Made by a program: the position numbers and the translations under genes. A DNA stretch of 64,000 bases from Amblyornis subalaris (Eukaryota > Chordata > Aves > Passeriformes > Ptilonorhynchidae). This document shows positions 1 through 12,800 of the stretch, in pieces (within the stretch, counting starts at the first letter, position 1; every line of letters begins with the position of its first letter). The stretch is from assembly GCA_018881555.1 (NCBI GenBank), contig JACAXG010000076.1, forward strand, positions 1,870,003-1,934,002. The letters run 5' to 3'. A model generated the notes under the pieces. The model searched no databases and had not been told where the DNA came from. It saw only the letters and a program-made list of their open reading frames with translations.

Positions 1-2029
1 GAGCACAGGGGCTGCTTGGTGAGATGATTATACCAGATTTGTGTTGCTCAAGAAGAAACAGAAGCTTAATGTCTCGGCGGTTCAGCGCCGCAGCACGGCC
101 AGGCAATCTGCCCGTCAGGACTGCAAACCTCTTTCATGCATGGCCAGCTCCAAAGGGCTGTGCAGCAGGACTTGGCAATGAAAAATGTCATCTACAATTA
201 TGCATATTTTCATCATCTTCTATCATGCAAATCCCCCCACCCCAAATATGCAGCAAATGTTTTGTTTGCTTATGTAGGTCAGCCACAAATCTTCTGTGGT
301 CTAACATAACCATGGGCAGCACGGGGTGATGTATATGGATTTAAATCCAGGCTGAAGTGTAACTCCACCACGGACGTTTTCCAAGTGGAGTCTGTTTACT
401 AGATCTGTTTCCTTCTGACTTTTCATTTTATAGAGCATTACTTTCTTATGGATTTGTGAAAGAACAACTGACAGGAGATACCATNATTGCAAAAGGAACT
501 ATTAACTTCAGACACAGATGGATGATTCTTCATGAGTAACTTTTTTTTTTTTTAATAATAGCTTGAGGAATGTGTTCTTTTTCAAAAGGGTACACTAAAG
601 TATTTCTGCAAATTTGCCACTGGCAGGAGGCCAGTTTTATACCATATTTTAAAAAGATGGTATGTTCTTTTTGCAAATTACATGCTACTTTGTTTTTCTT
701 GTCTTGGCTATCTTTAAAAAAAAAAGTGTAGGAAAGAATACAGTTATTGTCCTTATGATGCTACATAAAAGCTAAAAATGTTGATCCCAAGTCAGTGACA
801 AAAAAGCTTACTAGAAGGTGGCAAATTTATTCTTAAAGAAAAATGTTACTTGTTAACCTTATAAGCTTGACATGTTCACATGCCCAACCCATGAATTCCA
901 TATACGACAGGCTGGCAGTACAGTTCACCCTCAGCAGGAGCTGCTGGGATCAGCACGGTGTCATGATGGAAAACTCACAATGTTCGGTTTGCTGCACCTG
1001 TAAAACTGCTATATTCCCAGATTCCTCCTTGGATCTGGCAGTTACCTGTGCACACACAAACATCAGGTTAGTGGTGATTTCGGGTAAATGAGAGTAAAGT
1101 TGTTAGTCTGAGAGATAAAATACTGTACAATCAAACAGTATCCTTCCCCATTCCCATAAAATTAGGCCAGTANCTCTGTTGTATTTGATATCCTGAATTT
1201 AATTAATGAGAGCGTAGGGACATTACAGTTCTCCNGGATAGAATACACATTCTTGTTCACTTATTATCACAAGATAGTAACAATCTGTTCTTATTAACAA
1301 CTCCCTCTGAGCAAGGGTCTCAGGAAACAACCCTGTGTTTAAGAGCACACCATAACTCTAAATTTCCCCTCTCCTCACAGGGGACAGATGATCTCAAGTT
1401 TCCTATTTCTCTCCTGCTGTTAGATCCAGGTTGCTGTATTCAGCGGGATACACTCTCCTTCTGCATTACCCTGTGCCTCATTACTGCCCAACCTATACTT
1501 TACTCCCCACCTTGCAGTACCTGACTGCCACGTACAGTCTGACCCCACGCTGCACACTGCAGCCCATCTCTATTTATCCCAACAGGAAATGAAGGTTTTA
1601 TCCACACAATACAGGGCAAACCAGGTATCGGATGTATTACAGCTTTTCTGGTAGAGGAGCAACTAGCCTATTATTAGCCTGTAAGAAATGTGGATATATG
1701 ATAATTAGATATAAAAATATTTCCCCTTTGCAATCATTTTGTTTGGTATTTCCCATGCTCCAAAGCCTCTTATTGCTTTGGCCCATCTTAACTCTTTCCC
1801 TGGCTTTCTTTCAGCACTGCTGACATTGGTGAGGATAAATCTCCATGTTAAAAATATTCATCTGGGAGCCTGGCAGTAAAATAAGAGACAGTCAGAGTCA
1901 GGTCACCACTTTAAATCACTCCAACGTCTTTGAATTGCTTTTCTTACAACAGAATTTTTATGCCAATGTTGAACATAAGCAAAATATTAATTTTTCTTCC
2001 CAATTTGTACGTGCCCCTGGAAGAGGTTT

Positions 2030-2078
2030 GGAACAAGATCAGCTTTAAGGTCCCTCCCAACACAGACTATTCTGTGAC
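2030..2078 (+). mobile_element. CR1 LINE 3' fragment
   Basis: The block contains the CR1 3' signature CTTTAAGGTCCCTCCCAACA followed by a decayed ATTCTGTGA tail. The tail at the right end places the element on the + strand. It is strongly 5'-truncated, as is usual for CR1, and diverged, so it is probably an old insertion. The left boundary is uncertain. Confidence 0.75.
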
Positions 2079-2341
2079 TGATCTGGTGGTGGTTAGTGAG
2101 GCCAAGGATGTGCTTTCAGTGATGGACGTAGAAAAGACATCACCCAGACAGGTCATCCTGCCAGCGTTACCAGCCCCTCTGAGCTCCTGCTGGAACATGG
2201 AAACGCTCCCAAGATTTTAATTAAAAACTGTCACAGCTATAAAAAAATAATGCACATCTTTTAATAGCAACATGAGAGCGACCAAGAGTGAGCTACGTGA
2301 CCTCAGCCTTCCTGGTCACTTCACGTTGCAAGACACAACTC

Positions 2342-2367
2342 TAGTTAATTAATTAATTAATTAATTT
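2342..2367. repeat. AATT microsatellite
   Basis: About five to six uninterrupted TTAA/AATT tetranucleotide units. It is a simple repeat with no visible function. Confidence 0.85.
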
Positions 2368-2863
2368 GTTGCCTGCAAGGGTAAATGATGGAAGATTGGT
2401 GACGCATTGAAAAAATAAGGGTGGTCTTCCTAAACCCCGATCTAGCAGGTAAAAGATACATTGATTATCTCCTGGCCTGGTGGCCGGTAAGGAGCGTGGT
2501 CTTGACCGCACCTTTTTATTTTATCCCGCAGCTGACTGGCAGTCCCAACTTTTGCTGCGTTTATTTAAATTTTGCTGTAATTTCAATAATTTCTGCTGAT
2601 GTCCTGTTTCAGTCCTGCTCCATATCACGATTCTAGTGACCCCTCCTTCACACAGAACACTGATTATTCCCGGTTTTTTTCCCCAAAGTCTCCTCTCTCA
2701 GCCCGAATTCCTTGCATCCAGGCTGGATTTTCCAGGGCGCAGCGCCACCGCCTGCCCACAGCCCTGCGCTTCTCGAATTCCATGCATCTGGTTTAGCTCC
2801 AGCAGCCGCTTCACTGACATGTTCTCAATTCACTGCCTCATAACTATGGTGAGGGATTCATGT

Positions 2864-2985
2864 ATCATAGAATCAGAGTCCTGGAATCGTTTGGGTGGGA
2901 AGGGACCTTAAAGATGATGTAGTTCCACCCCCCTGCCAAGCGCAGCGAACCTTCCAGCTTGCTCAGGATGATCACGGGGCTGCTG
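2864..2985 (-). mobile_element. CR1 LINE 3' fragment
   Basis: Read on the + strand, the block starts with TCATAGAATC, continues with GGGAAGGGACCTTAAAGATG and then CCACCCCCCTGCCA. This is the reverse complement of the CR1 3' end, so the element lies on the - strand. The inner end fades into diverged sequence near 2985. It sits a few hundred bases upstream of the TTLL11 CpG island. Confidence 0.88.
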
Positions 2986-3302
2986 GTAAGGTTATTCATT
3001 CCATTACTGACAGAGTAAAAGCCGTTTTCCTATTTTCGTGCTGTGCCTAAAGGTGTTTAAGGGGCTCTCCTAGCACCGATTCAGCTGCGCCTGAACGGAC
3101 CACGGGAACATCCTTTGTGAGAGGCAGCGCTTTGTAAGGGCGGCGGGAGCCCTGCCTCACACGAAAATCTTCCCAGCACACGGTAAGCAACGAATTGAGT
3201 GTCCAAACAACCCGGGCAGGGCTTTCGGTGGCGAAGGGCACGGCGGGCACCGCGCCCATCCCACAGCCCGACCTGAGGCGGGGCCGGACCCCGCCCGCTT
3301 CC

Positions 3303-3313
3303 AACATGGCGGC
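3303..3313 (+). promoter_or_regulatory. YY1-like site, overlaps an in-frame ATG
   Basis: AACATGGCGGC matches the long-form YY1 site AAnATGGCGGC. Such sites occur just downstream of start sites in TATA-less promoters and often coincide with translation starts. The ATG inside it (3306) is in frame with the TTLL11 coding exon, so it is also a possible alternative initiation codon. Confidence 0.6.
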
Positions 3314-3372
3314 CCCGCCCCGCGCAGTTCGAAATGGCCTCCCGAGCGGGGCCACCGTTTCTGCCCACTCCC

Positions 3373-3383
3373 AAAATGGCGGG
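3373..3383 (+). promoter_or_regulatory. second YY1-like site
   Basis: AAAATGGCGGG is a near match to the YY1 consensus, 70 bases downstream of the first and in the same orientation. A weaker ATGGCC relative lies between them near 3333. Repeated same-strand YY1 elements are typical of YY1-driven promoters. Confidence 0.5.
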
Positions 3384-3439
3384 CACGGCGTCAGCTCGTC
3401 ACGACGGCGGGGCGGGGTGAGCGGGTCACCGGCCGCGCC

Positions 3440-3453
3440 GCTGCCATGGCAAC
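3440..3453. promoter_or_regulatory. RFX X-box
   Basis: GCTGCCATGGCAAC satisfies every position of the X-box consensus RYYNYY-AT-RRNRAC and is almost a perfect palindrome. RFX factors bind this element in the proximal promoters of ciliary genes. It lies 21 bases upstream of the chosen TTLL11 ATG. The placement agrees with a role of TTLL11 in axonemal tubulin glutamylation. Binding itself is inferred. Confidence 0.7.
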
Positions 3454-3473
3454 GGGCGGGGAGGGGGGGCGGG

Positions 3474-3896
3474 ATGGAGCCGGCGAGGATGGGGACGGCG
3501 GAGACCGAGCAGGCGGGGATGGGGACAGCGGGGATGGAACCGGCCGGGCTGGAGCTGGCGGGGATGGGGACGGCCGGGACGGAGCCGGCCCGCGAGGCGG
3601 AGGAGCCCCCGGGATCCCCGACCCTCCCCGCCGAGTCCCCGCAGGGCGGCCAGCCCGCCGCGGCACCCCCGGGCGAAGGGGCGCTGCCCGCAGCGGCCGA
3701 ACGGGAGCGGGGCCGGCGCGGGGTCGGTGCGCAGGGCTCGGCCGGGCGGGCGGCGCGGGGCAGGGCCCGGCGGACTTCGGGCCGGCGCAGCGGGGACGAG
3801 GGCGCGCGGCGGCCCGGGGTCACGGTGGACAGCTCCAAGGCCAAGACCTCGCTGGAGGCCCTGAAGATCAGCCTGCGGCAGCTCCGCTGGAAGGAG
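3474..3896 (+). CDS. TTLL11: TTLL11 coding exon 1
   Basis: Encodes residues 1-141. The first 40 or so residues are an imperfect repeat of a short MGTAxxEPAG-like unit. They are followed by Pro/Ala/Arg-rich low-complexity sequence that reflects the CpG island. The conserved part is the last 20-odd residues, ending LEALKISLRQLRWKE, a recognised TTLL11 segment just before the ligase core. The exon ends at AAGGAG|GTGAGC in phase 0. The N-terminal start is the least certain point of the gene model. Confidence 0.88.
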
Positions 3897-6800
3897 GTGA
3901 GCGCCCGGCGGCGAGACCGGCTCTCGGGGGGCTCCCGGAGCTTTGCGGGGCCACGTCCCCATCCCTGCCCCTGCTCCGGCCTAGCGCCGGTCCTACCGAG
4001 ACTCCCCTCCCGTGCCTCGGGTCTGCCCCGGCACAGCGTTTCTCCCTTCTCTTCCTCCTCCTCCCCTCGCTCTCTGAGGGCCGCTGCAGGCGGGAGGTCG
4101 TGCCGGCTGTGCCACCACGACCCTGGGGCTATTTCTAACCAGATGTCAGGTCCGGAGCTGATTTGATTCATGATCACGACTGCCATTGGCAGTTATGCAA
4201 GCCAGAACAGGGGTAATCGGGTATTGCGCTTCCGAGATTAAATTGATCACGGAAAGGGCAAGAAAGAAACCTGCTTCCATGTGGAAACATTAGACGTGTT
4301 GTGGAGATTTGCATTTCTTCCCTCCCACCCTTCCCTCAGGGTTTGGGAACGTGGGATGTGGCTCGGGACAGCGCACAGCAAGGTCTGGCCCGGCAGATCC
4401 GCTGCCTGATCCCACGGCAGAGCGGCTGCCCTTGGCTCCGAGGCGTGTCAGAGAGCACGCTGTATGAATGCAGTAGTATTAAGCCAGCTGATAAAGCACA
4501 CATAACAGGCTTTAGCCTGCTAATTTACTTTATGTAGAGCAGCTATGGCTATTTTTTTCTCCTGCTGCTCAAGTCATGTGTTTTCTCATTGCTTTGTGAG
4601 GAGTTCAGTGAGTGCCTGTCTGTGCTGAACTGAAATCAGGACAATACGGGAGCTGGCACAAAACTGATGCTTTGCAACTCCTTATTTAAATCTTGGATAA
4701 ATTTCTTAGATATACCTTACTATAGATGGTAAATTGTTCTCAAATTGTAAAGATCTTCCTAACAGCTTTATAAATGGCTTTGTAGAAGTTGAGATGGCTT
4801 CTAGGAGCTTTGTGAGGAACTTGTGTAAGAAAAAGGGTACTTGTCATACATTCGGAGGAGGGTAGTTGGAGGGAAGAGGAGGAATAAAACCTGAGGATGA
4901 ACTGTTTCTCATGTGCAGAGCTGGGGTGGAGGGGCTGTGTGATCTCTCACCTGCACCTACTCCACGTAACAAAGCTGCCTTTGGGATTCCCACTCAGAAG
5001 ATAATGATATTTTTGTGTGCCTGATGTTTTTTAAACAGAATTTATACAGACTTGGGGTAGACAGTATATATTCTGTGCTGTTCCTAACCTCAGAGTTAAA
5101 TGCTACAGATTTATTTTCTGGAGGACTGAGTGGTGGTAAATGTTACCCGTGTTTATTCATAATGTCCTAAATACCTAATTCCAGAAAGGCATGTATGGTT
5201 CATGCCAGGAAGAGTAGTGCTTTCTTCTTCTCTGACTTAATAAAATTTTATTTCAAGATTTTTGTTATTTAAATCCCGTGGAAGAATTTAAAAACCTCTT
5301 TGCACGGGTGCCCCTGTTCTCAACTCCTGCTTGTACAGCAAAATAGTATCAACATACCAGAGACTTGAAATTCAAACCTGCTACATTTACCTCTTAGCCC
5401 TCAGTGCACCTGTGGGGTGTCTGTCAGCAGCCTCGCCCCATGTTTTATGCAGTAGTATGCAGAGCAGGGGCACTTCACATTTCATTTCTTTGGTTGTATG
5501 GTTAAGTTTTATGTTCAGAGGGCCCGGAGCCATTCCAGAGAGGGTTTCTGGATCACTCATACCAGTTAGCCTTGCAGATTGTGCTGGGAATGAGCCACAC
5601 TTAGTGGTTAATTTTGTCTTTATGGTTTCCTGACACTTCACTGCTTTGCATTTATCTTGCACGTGATATTCTTCCCTACTAATTGACTTGTTTCACAAGC
5701 TCTTGTTCCTCTCATGAATCTCTGTGCTGCATTAATCAGCTTTTTCCTTCCTGCTTTGCATCCTCCAACAGCAATTGCTGCTGCCTTTACTTCATCTCTC
5801 TTTGTTCCCTGTCTCCCTCAATATCCTTTCTTCTCCATCTCTTTCTTCAGTCAATATTTTTCATTTAGTTTGTTGTTTCCTCCTCTAGCCACTTTGTCCC
5901 TTTATTAAGAGGAGACCTAATATGGAATTTTGTGATGCTTGACTACACCATCTGGGTAGCTGATAACTCATTCCCTATAAACAAGTCACTGTCATGTATT
6001 GCTGTACATCTTCAGCTTATAAATAGGTTACTAAGTATGAATGTGATGTTTCCTTTTGTCAAGAAAGTATACACTGATACGAGAAAATATGTGTCAAATC
6101 AGTTTTCCCATGCCTTTTTTCCCTGCCCCATCCTGAAGGTGGAAAGAGGAATGAACCAATATTAGCTCTCAACCTAGGTCTGGTTACTTTGTGGAAAATA
6201 TGAAGGTGAAATTCTTCCAGGATGGGAGCAAGACAAACTGCTGCCTTCCAGTAGCAGACTTCAGTAAACACAGGGAGTCAGTTGCCAAGATCTGGTCAAG
6301 ATTTGATGGGAAAAATAAACAAAATTCAGAAGATAAATCCAAGGAAAACTCTTTATTCAAGCTACATGCAATTTTGAAAGCTCTCCCTTTCAGATGTTTA
6401 GAGAAATAGCAGTAAAATATTTGTTCAGATCACTGTCAGGGATGGCCAGAGCCTTGGAGCTGGTTGCAGTGTTACAGCAGGACCAGCAGAGGGAACATGG
6501 ATGTTGCTTGTGCTATCCATAAAAACAATACAAAAAAATCTTGCAAGTAGTAAGAAAGTGCATGTATTTTAAATACTGATGTTTTAGGGACTGCTATTCT
6601 ACGGTTACCTCTTGTATAATACTTTTCAAGGGATTGCACGTTGGACTTTGGTGTAGTAGATTTGATCCTGCTCCCTCTCCACTTCTTTTACATTGTTCCC
6701 ATTCTTGCTTTTGTTTTGTTTCTGCTGTTTTCTCTGTTTGCTGCTGGATGTGTTGGCTGGAATATTATGTTGGGAGGAGACAGTATAACGTGCTTTTTCA

Positions 6801-9800
6801 AGTACACTCCTTTGTATCCATAATTTTTTCTATCTAATGGATAGCATTCTTGCAGTGTCATATATCCTTTTTTTAATAATTTTATTTAAACTTGTACATT
6901 CTAAAATCTCCATCCTGTAGTTGCCCTGCCTTGCTGGAAGAGCTTGGTTCCAGTCACAGCCTGTCCCTGCAATGTGCTCCATGATCATTTGTAGAAGTAA
7001 GACATAATGCACCATGTGATTACAGAATTGGCTATGTGGTAGTAGTTCATTAGTGAACTGACATATGGTAAATGCCATTATAAGGCACAAAAAAAGGGAA
7101 GCATACTGTAAACATTGGAAATATTGGTGAACAGTTTGTTCTGTGGCACTGATATGTGGGAAGAGGTGGAGGAGTCCAAGGCAGAACAAATTGACCGCTG
7201 AGATTCTGTTATCAGAAGCAAAAGACAGGAAAAAAAATACAGCCTTTGTTTTTTCAACGGTGGGAATTTTGAGTAAATTAAATGATCGGCTGTGAGAGGC
7301 CTGTGTGGGGTGGACCTTTTAAGAAGTATTGCAGAGTTTCCATGTGTGTGCCAGTGCAGCAATTGTGTCGCTACATGGGACCATCTGATCCAGCGTGTCA
7401 GATTCTTTAAATGAACATGATATGCCACATGAAGTAATGGGCACAAATTGAGCTTGCATCCCGAGTTTATTCATCACTTAATAAATTATTTCTTCAGCAA
7501 GCTTTCAATTACCAGGAAAATGGAAGAAGCAGATGTCCCAGGCATCAAATATCCCAGCGTTGAGCGTTTCATTTGTCTCACTGTTCCNTGGCTGCACAGA
7601 GGCGTAGGGAGAGTTTCAGATTTTATGCTGGGAAAAGCTGACTGGAAGACGAGTCATTTAACTTGTCATTAAACATGATGGAACAGACTGATGTGACCTG
7701 TGAGACAGTTTAAATTATTGGCTTCTAATCCAAAAGTAGAAATGACCTGTCAGACAAATTTGACTATGATGGATTATTAATCATGTCAGAGGTGTGGAAA
7801 CAGTTCTATTCTCTTTGTGGCTCCTTGTTTATTTTTTTCTGCAAAAGTTCCCCAAATCTGAATAAAAAAAGATTCAAGTTTAAAAAAAAAAAAGGATGGC
7901 TCCAGTCACATTTACAACCCCCATCCCACTGTGGCTGGGACCGCCTTGGTGTTGGCACTGGACAGTGCAGATCTGAGGCTATTCCACCTGACCCAAAGCA
8001 GCTGAAGATANATGGGTTTATGTCCACCTTTCTTTTTAGCCACTGCCTTGCATGAGGAGCTGGGNATGTGGTGGAAAGACCACCTCTTCCACCACAGTAA
8101 GCTTAATTTATATCTGCCTGGCACTGCCAGAGGTGCCAAATAATTGAACTTGTTGGCTCCTCTCCATACTACTCTTATGTAAAGTATAGTGCAGACGTTA
8201 CAGAATCCTCCCCAGCTCATTCAGGAGGTGGGTTTGATCCCATTGCTGGATAAATCCAGATAATCTTGATTTCTCAGGAGCAGGGCCATTGCTGTGCTAT
8301 CCAAGTTTCCAACATGGGGGTGCAGTGCTTCCATATTCCTGTCCAGAGCTGCTCACTCCTCATCTGTTGTGAAATGATTTCTGTGCGGTGTTTGTAGAGT
8401 GCTTTGATATCCCCTGTAGATGAAAGGTGTTATATAAATGCAAATTTTGTTCCTTTCATTTCAATTTCATTTAATAAATAAATAAATAGTTCAGATTTTA
8501 GTGGGAAGGGCACTCTGAGACCGAATGCTGCATCTGTATTCTGGATATACCTGTGGAGAGAGGTTAAGGCCACTGATTGTCTTTCAGAGCCCAACAGAAT
8601 TAATTTTCACTTGTACAAAAACAGATTTTGCAGGCTGAATAATAATGAAATAAGTGCAGAATCCACTGGCTCTTGTTAAATTGGGTTTCTCATCCCTGCA
8701 AGTAAGGAAACAGAAAGGATGCATTGCTCAATTAGCATTTTAAATTAATTTTTCAAGGCTATTTACTGAGGAAACTGAAATTTTAATTAAAGTAGCAAAT
8801 AAAGTAATGCACTCAAAAGGTTTATGCAATTCTTTTTTCTGTCATATTAGAAAAAAAAATCCAGTGCTTAAAGAGATGTTTTAAAGGAAGAAAAATTACA
8901 TTTCAAGTAAAGAACAAGAAGTTTCTGCAAAATACTGTGGTTCTTTCAATAAGTAAATGGTACTGGGTGATGAGGGTGGTAGATATTTAATGCAAATGTG
9001 TCCTAAAAATGCTAAATATAGCAGATTTATTTGAAGAAGATGTAGCCTAGTAATAGAAGTGATTCCTGTGAATGTATTCCATATGGTTGTTAAATGGCAT
9101 CTACATGGAGCTGCAGATAAAATGGGGTTTTTTGGATTGACAAATGGGACCGTGTCTAAGAGAATAAGTGTGAATAAGGTGAAAAAGAACACCTTCTTTA
9201 CACAAAACTAATTGGTTTTTTATAAACCGCTTTACTACTATTAGAAACTTGCTCTCAGTAATTGGCAGCACTGCTTCTGAGCTCTTCAGACTGCTTAAAA
9301 AAAGGGTGATCTTTTTGATAATAGAAAACAAATTACAGTTTTCCAATTTACAGTGAAATCTAGCGTGAATGGGAAAAGAAGCTGGAATACTTCATATTGT
9401 TGAAATAATTGCCTTAGTACTTGAAATATATATGCTCAACAAATGATTAATTGAATTGCAAGCTTTTATTTTAATTACAGGCTATTAGTACCAGAAAGGA
9501 ATTAATACTGTATAAATTAATACTTATAACTGGATATATATAAATGAATGATACAATTATTTCACTTAAATATCTTGCTCTGAGTGTCCATTTTACATTT
9601 ATAACTTGATTGTGGTTGATCAGGAGCTCGGAGTTTCTCAGTACGGACCATGCCTCACTCATTTGGGTTTGGTTTCTAAAAAGCTCACTTGGTTTGTTCA
9701 CTTTAAAGTCCTGAACCAATCCAAATATTCTTAGTTTTGCAACCAAAATACAGAGCTTGTTTACTTTTGACAGTCAGAAGACTGTTCTTGAATGGTTTAT

Positions 9801-12800
9801 GCTTAATNTGAGTGTTTAAAAAAGACAGGAATGAATAGGTATTCCCAGATTGTTTCAGAACTTGTCTCCTCTCTCTTTTGCAGTTTCCGTTTGGCCGCCG
9901 CTTGCCGTGTGATATTTATTGGCATGGGGTATCATTTCATGATAACAATATCTTCTCAGGGCAAGTCAACAAGTTTCCAGGTACTTCACTGCTGTTTCTA
10001 GTTTAAACAAATGCTTTAAAAACAGGATTATTCGACCTAGTTCTGTGTTTTACTGGTTTTTAATGTGAATTATCTGCCTAATCAACTGATAGCATTTTTG
10101 GCATATTGCTGGGTTTGGTAGGTGATTTCTGCTGAGGNGGTAAGGATATCAGAATGTATGTCTGGAACAATTTCTGAACTGAAATTTGTTTTGGAGAGAA
10201 AGTGATTTTGATGAGAAGAATAATTCATACGCGTGAATTTAGGAAAAAGAAGAGTGTTAGGCTATAATTTAAGTGAAGCGTGCAATTACTGTCTGTTATC
10301 TGGCACTGATAACAGTGCTGTATCTTTGGATTTGGTTTTGATTCAAAGTGGAAAGAATCTGTTTTGTTTCGTACTCTGGCTTATCTCAGGGAGAAGCTCG
10401 CAGCAGAATTCCTTAAATGGATTTTTTAATATTGAAGAGTTCATGTCAGTCCTCATCTTATGATGACTCTTCTACTTTTTTAAGCTCCTTTTTTTCTCAT
10501 TTAATCCCTGTTGAGATCTCTCTAAATAAGAGCTAAGAGCTTAGGTATTGACTTATCTAAGCCCTTTACTGCAGATTTATGGCTGCTGTTGGTGTGCTGT
10601 GAGCATAAGAACCTCAGATATCGAACTCCAGGCTTTATTTACCCTGACTTTCTCCTGCCTGAGGGAAGTTCCCACTCAGGTGTAGGATGGTGGTGTTTTC
10701 TGGTGGTTTAAGTCAGTATTAAATAAATGTTACCTTTCTGTATTTTGGCTTCTACCTGGTGAGCAAGTGGCTGAACAGGAGTCAAACCAGAGCCCTTCAG
10801 AGCTAGACCTGATTTCCAGGAATGTTGTGCTAACTTGGTGCAGGGTTTTACTACAAGCTTTTCCATAGAAATAGCTTTTTAGTCATGTTCCCAATGAATA
10901 TAAGACTTCAGCAAATATATGTTTTTTTGGCTGCTCACAAAATAACCTGTTCTTGGTGATGCAGATACTTAAAAAACTGCAAAGTAAACACAAAGTGGTT
11001 GATTATATCTAAGTTATATTTTTACCTATTCCTGGAATGATAGGTTAGAAAAATAATTTTGGATCATGGCAAAGAAAGTAGTTAATATTTGACTAAAGCT
11101 TTCTGTCTTTTATTCTGAGCTGTATTTTTGAGAATTAATTTTTTTCTAATATGACACAGTAACACATACAATAAGAAATATGGCAGGGGAACACTACAAC
11201 TATTGTGTCAGATTTTAAATTTTGAAAGATGGTCAACTTTATTGACAGCAATGAGCAGAGTGCCTTCCCAGCAGGGTGAGTAATGATATAACTATTTGCT
11301 GTTAGGAAGGGACTTCAGTGTGGATTTTTTGTCACTTTAGTCACTGTCTGTTCTCTTCCAAGGCATGATGGAGACAGTACGGAAAATTACCCTGAGTCGG
11401 GCCATGAGAACAATGCAAGATCTGTTTCCTCTGGAATACAACTTCTATCCCCGATCCTGGATTCTGCCAGAGGAACTTCCCCTTTTTGTGGCTGAGGTAC
11501 ATAACTTTCGCTCTCAGAATACTGTCTCATGTTGGATATTGTATCCATGTCATTCTTTAGTCTTCTATACCTAGCAGGTTATTTAAAAATCACACTTGGA
11601 GGGGCTGTGGATGACATCTTTTCCAGTTTGCCTGAGATCAGTCATAGTCTGGAGGTCTGAGTGTTAGCTTTTATTTGTTATCTTCTGGAATAAACTTCAA
11701 AACAAATCTATTTCTCTGCTGGGCCAGGAGAGATGTCTGAAAATGGAACCTGATAGAACCACAAGCNCTTTCCCTGTATATTCTTCTGGCCTGAGAAGGT
11801 TCCAGTATAGTGTGGGGAGTGTGGTGCTTCACCAGGTTCATCGTCACTGAAATCCTTTTAGTCCATTTGGCCTGTTGTATCCAAATCCTTCAGAAGAGCG
11901 TTTTGTAAGTGAGCCTTTCGGGAGCACGGGCAGTGCTGGGCCGGGCTGAGCTGCAGGTGACACGCTCAGCCCCGTGCGCTGGCACCAGGTGGCACTGTGA
12001 GTTAACACTGCTCTGCTTCTCCTCCCTGCGCTGCAAGCGCTGCCGTTCGTGTTCCAAGAGGAACAGATGTCCAGTAACACACTCCTAGGAGTTTCCTTTG
12101 CATATGTTCTTCCATCTGTGTTGGAGAAAAGCATAGTTCTTGTTATCAAACATTATATTTTATGTTGTAAGAGTTTATGTTCTACTTAACACAAGTTCTG
12201 AGTGTAACCCCTCCAGAACAAGAAAAAATACAACCCAAAACATTCCAAATCCCCTGTGAACCATGAAAGGTTCAGAACTCTTTTCACTTGCAGTTTTGTG
12301 AGCTCTCAGCAGGAGTTCTCCAGTCTTTTCTGTTGTTTATTTGTTCATATGTGGTTTTGTTTGCTTTGCAACCCTAATGCTGCCAAAACCATTGGCTCTN
12401 GGAGGCTGCCTTTCAGCTTGTTCAAAACAGACAAGTGGGGAGCAGCTTTGGTGGTGCCTGGATGTTAGACATGTCCCTGGAGGACCTGGAACACACTGGA
12501 ATATGTTAATTATCAAAAGTCACAAATTGTGTCAATGTAGGTGTACGTTAGACATGAGAAGATGGTTTGGTGCTGTTTGTAGTGTAGGATTTGGTCACAA
12601 AGGGCTGGATGAGAAATGAACACCTGTGAGATTTTGCCTGTAATAGAAATGACTATTGAAAGAAGAAACTCCTTGAGAATTTAAATCTCNTTGCCTCCCC
12701 CTGATGCACTCCAACATTTCAAAACAATTTCTCAAATCTCTCTATTGTGCCTCACTTCTGTAGTCATGATTGTGAACTTTTTCATACATATGTATCAATA

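Larger units (their letters stand above)
1..3190. other. Non-coding region upstream of TTLL11
   Basis: I see no supported exon here on either strand. The open frames are short, end at random stops and match no family I recognise. The stretch is AT-rich with isolated N bases, a short AATT microsatellite and two CR1 3' fragments, listed separately. In mammals the next gene in this direction is NDUFA8. I looked for its coding sequence and did not find it, so its 3' end probably lies left of the window. Confidence 0.6.
3190..4090. promoter_or_regulatory. TTLL11 CpG-island promoter
   Basis: Base composition changes sharply to G+C rich with dense CpG compared with the AT-rich flanks, and the island covers TTLL11 exon 1 and the start of intron 1. 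There is no TATA box at a convincing position. The island contains two YY1-like ATGGCGG elements and an RFX X-box, each listed separately. This is the expected form of a broad housekeeping or ciliary vertebrate promoter. The exact start site cannot be read from the sequence. Confidence 0.85.

Noticed and set aside
24..329. Possible exon of an upstream gene such as NDUFA8
   Set aside because: The translation has no twin CX9C pattern or other NDUFA8 sequence and no splice signals. I found no support for any gene here.
3047..4186. 379-codon open frame on the - strand over the TTLL11 CpG island
   Set aside because: It is Arg/Pro/Ala-rich, has no domain, and lies opposite TTLL11 exon 1. Stops are rare in G+C-rich DNA, so this is a composition artefact.
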